A stretch of 10,152 nt of DNA, from NCBI GenBank assembly GCA_027579435.1, contig JANBPK010000062.1, forward strand, positions 1 through 10,152. Direction: 5' to 3'. Both the position numbers and the translations under genes were made by a program. Every line of letters begins with the position of its first letter. Position 1 is the stretch's first letter. Under the pieces are notes generated by a model, which saw nothing but the letters and a program-made list of their open reading frames with translations, did not search any database and was not told the DNA's origin. The stretch comes from Candolleomyces eurysporus (lineage: Eukaryota > Basidiomycota > Agaricomycetes > Agaricales > Psathyrellaceae). This document shows positions 9,501 through 10,152 of the stretch, one piece after another.

Positions 9501-9727
9501 GGGGAAAGAAATATGGTGCGAGCGTGTGATGGGCCAGGGATTCCTTGTGAGGGTTTGGCAACTTGCGCGAATGCTCCTTGGGTTGTTTGAATGTCAATAT
9601 GTGGGTATACAATGATGGCCGGGTCGTAAATCTGGCATGTCAAAGAGGACTTGACCTCCAGGCAGCCAGGAACTGAAGCGGTGGTCGTCTTGGGTTTGCT
9701 CCGCAACCGGGGGGCTCTGAATGACAT
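6529..9727 (-). CDS. KDZ-family (Kyakuja-Dileera-Zisupton) transposase with CxC cysteine cluster, six exons, 980 aa, apparently intact
   Basis: DDE-type transposase that would cut and move its own DNA transposon in the nucleus. Exons on the minus strand: 9727-9295, 9242-8783, 8730-8034, 7980-7395, 7346-6948, 6896-6529; every junction is GT...AG and keeps the frame. In order: a basic N-terminus; a cysteine cluster (CRC at residues 128-130, CSC at 152-154) typical of the CxC domains fused to KDZ transposases; the GYFPSAPLRPS segment; CCPLC at 282-286; the core with LDACF (D306), ILYDIACQL (D454), HAYGHQWPC and GLSDGEGCERFW (E510 or E513 is the likely catalytic glutamate); a coiled-coil-like stretch at about 630-700; the conserved YNSLC (751) and LDVDDAIW (from 785) region; and an acidic tail ending in a basic SPKKR patch, possibly a nuclear localisation signal. 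The ATG at 9727 is the first in frame. The last intron (51 nt) has no stop, so it could be retained. Family call firm; mobility is inference. Confidence 0.93.
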
Positions 9728-10152
9728 GGAGGGCAGAAGGGAAGAGATGATAATAGATACCGATGATACGCCGTCTGCGTAGACACCCTCTCAAATTCGC
9801 GAATCTATTCGTAAAGTTCGCGAATCGACGTAGATAATTAAAGAGATCTTCTTGAAGGACGGGAAATATAAGAGTTGGAGTTATCCCTGACTGTCAACTA
9901 AGCAGACGCCCTAGAGTACGAAAGAACGTTGAGTAAGACGGTTCGGCGACGACACTTTAAGTTCACGAAGGTCTCGCGAGCGTATCTGAAACACAGTCAT
10001 ATTATTCGAAGTCTAACCAGCATGCCTGACCTGGCGAGGTACGATGCTGGAGGGAGTTGTGCATATTACAAGGGAATTCGCCCTGACATTCGCTAAGCAG
10101 AAGACTCCACGAAGCAGCCGGTGGCTTCGAGAATTGATGAGCGATCCGCTAA
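9728..10152. other. No supported gene; upstream flank of the KDZ gene with short repeats
   Basis: This is the 5' side of the transposase gene and should hold its promoter; I see no clear TATA box close to the start. TTCGCGAATC occurs twice (9796-9805 and 9817-9826). A roughly 28-bp imperfect direct repeat sharing CCCTGAC and CTAAGCAGA recurs near 9878 and 10075. No TGTCCA cluster is present on this side. Confidence 0.4.

Noticed and set aside
1..10152. tRNA, rRNA, CRISPR array or a TET/JBP oxygenase gene (sometimes linked to KDZ elements in fungi).
   Set aside because: I saw no supporting sequence for any of them.

Overview
The window looks like repeat-rich nuclear DNA of a basidiomycete fungus, most likely a rust (Pucciniales). 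Reasons: a KDZ-family transposase gene of the fungal cysteine-cluster type, genes cut by many very short introns (mostly 48-66 nt, GT...AG, with CTRAY-like branch points), and nested transposon remains. The genus assignment is inference. There are four ambiguous bases (317, 364, 930, 5298), and at least two frame breaks sit at single-base runs, so some apparent damage may be assembly error.

Layout. 1-766: no convincing gene; GT-rich simple sequence at about 686-728. 767-1621 (-): a six-exon gene for a small K/P/S-rich protein (190 aa as spliced), no recognised family. About 1796-2120 (+): an orphan piece of a spliced gene. About 2121-3260: repeat-like non-coding DNA with a recurring GCGGCTT motif. 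3361-4216 (+): three exons of an unrecognised protein, cut at 4216 by an inserted LTR. 4217-4979: an LTR with TGTTA...TAACA ends, TATA box and AATAAA on the minus strand. 4984-4992: a G9 polypurine tract (minus strand) directly inside it. 5010-5921 (-): a broken, unrecognised gag-position ORF belonging to the same LTR element; no protease, reverse transcriptase or integrase lies between it and the LTR. 6073-6417: an unusual cluster of 15 TGTCCA/TGGACA hexamers. 6529-9727 (-): a KDZ transposase gene which, with five short introns removed, reads uninterrupted for 980 aa. 9728-10152: non-coding DNA with small repeats.

How it fits together. The strongest item is the intact KDZ transposase gene, probably the autonomous core of a DNA transposon. 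The TGTCCA cluster beginning about 110 bp beyond its stop codon is the best candidate for subterminal transposase-binding repeats. Separately, a minus-strand LTR element carrying only a gag-position ORF has landed in a plus-strand gene. I could not find terminal inverted repeats for the KDZ element, nor a second LTR for the retroelement, inside the window.
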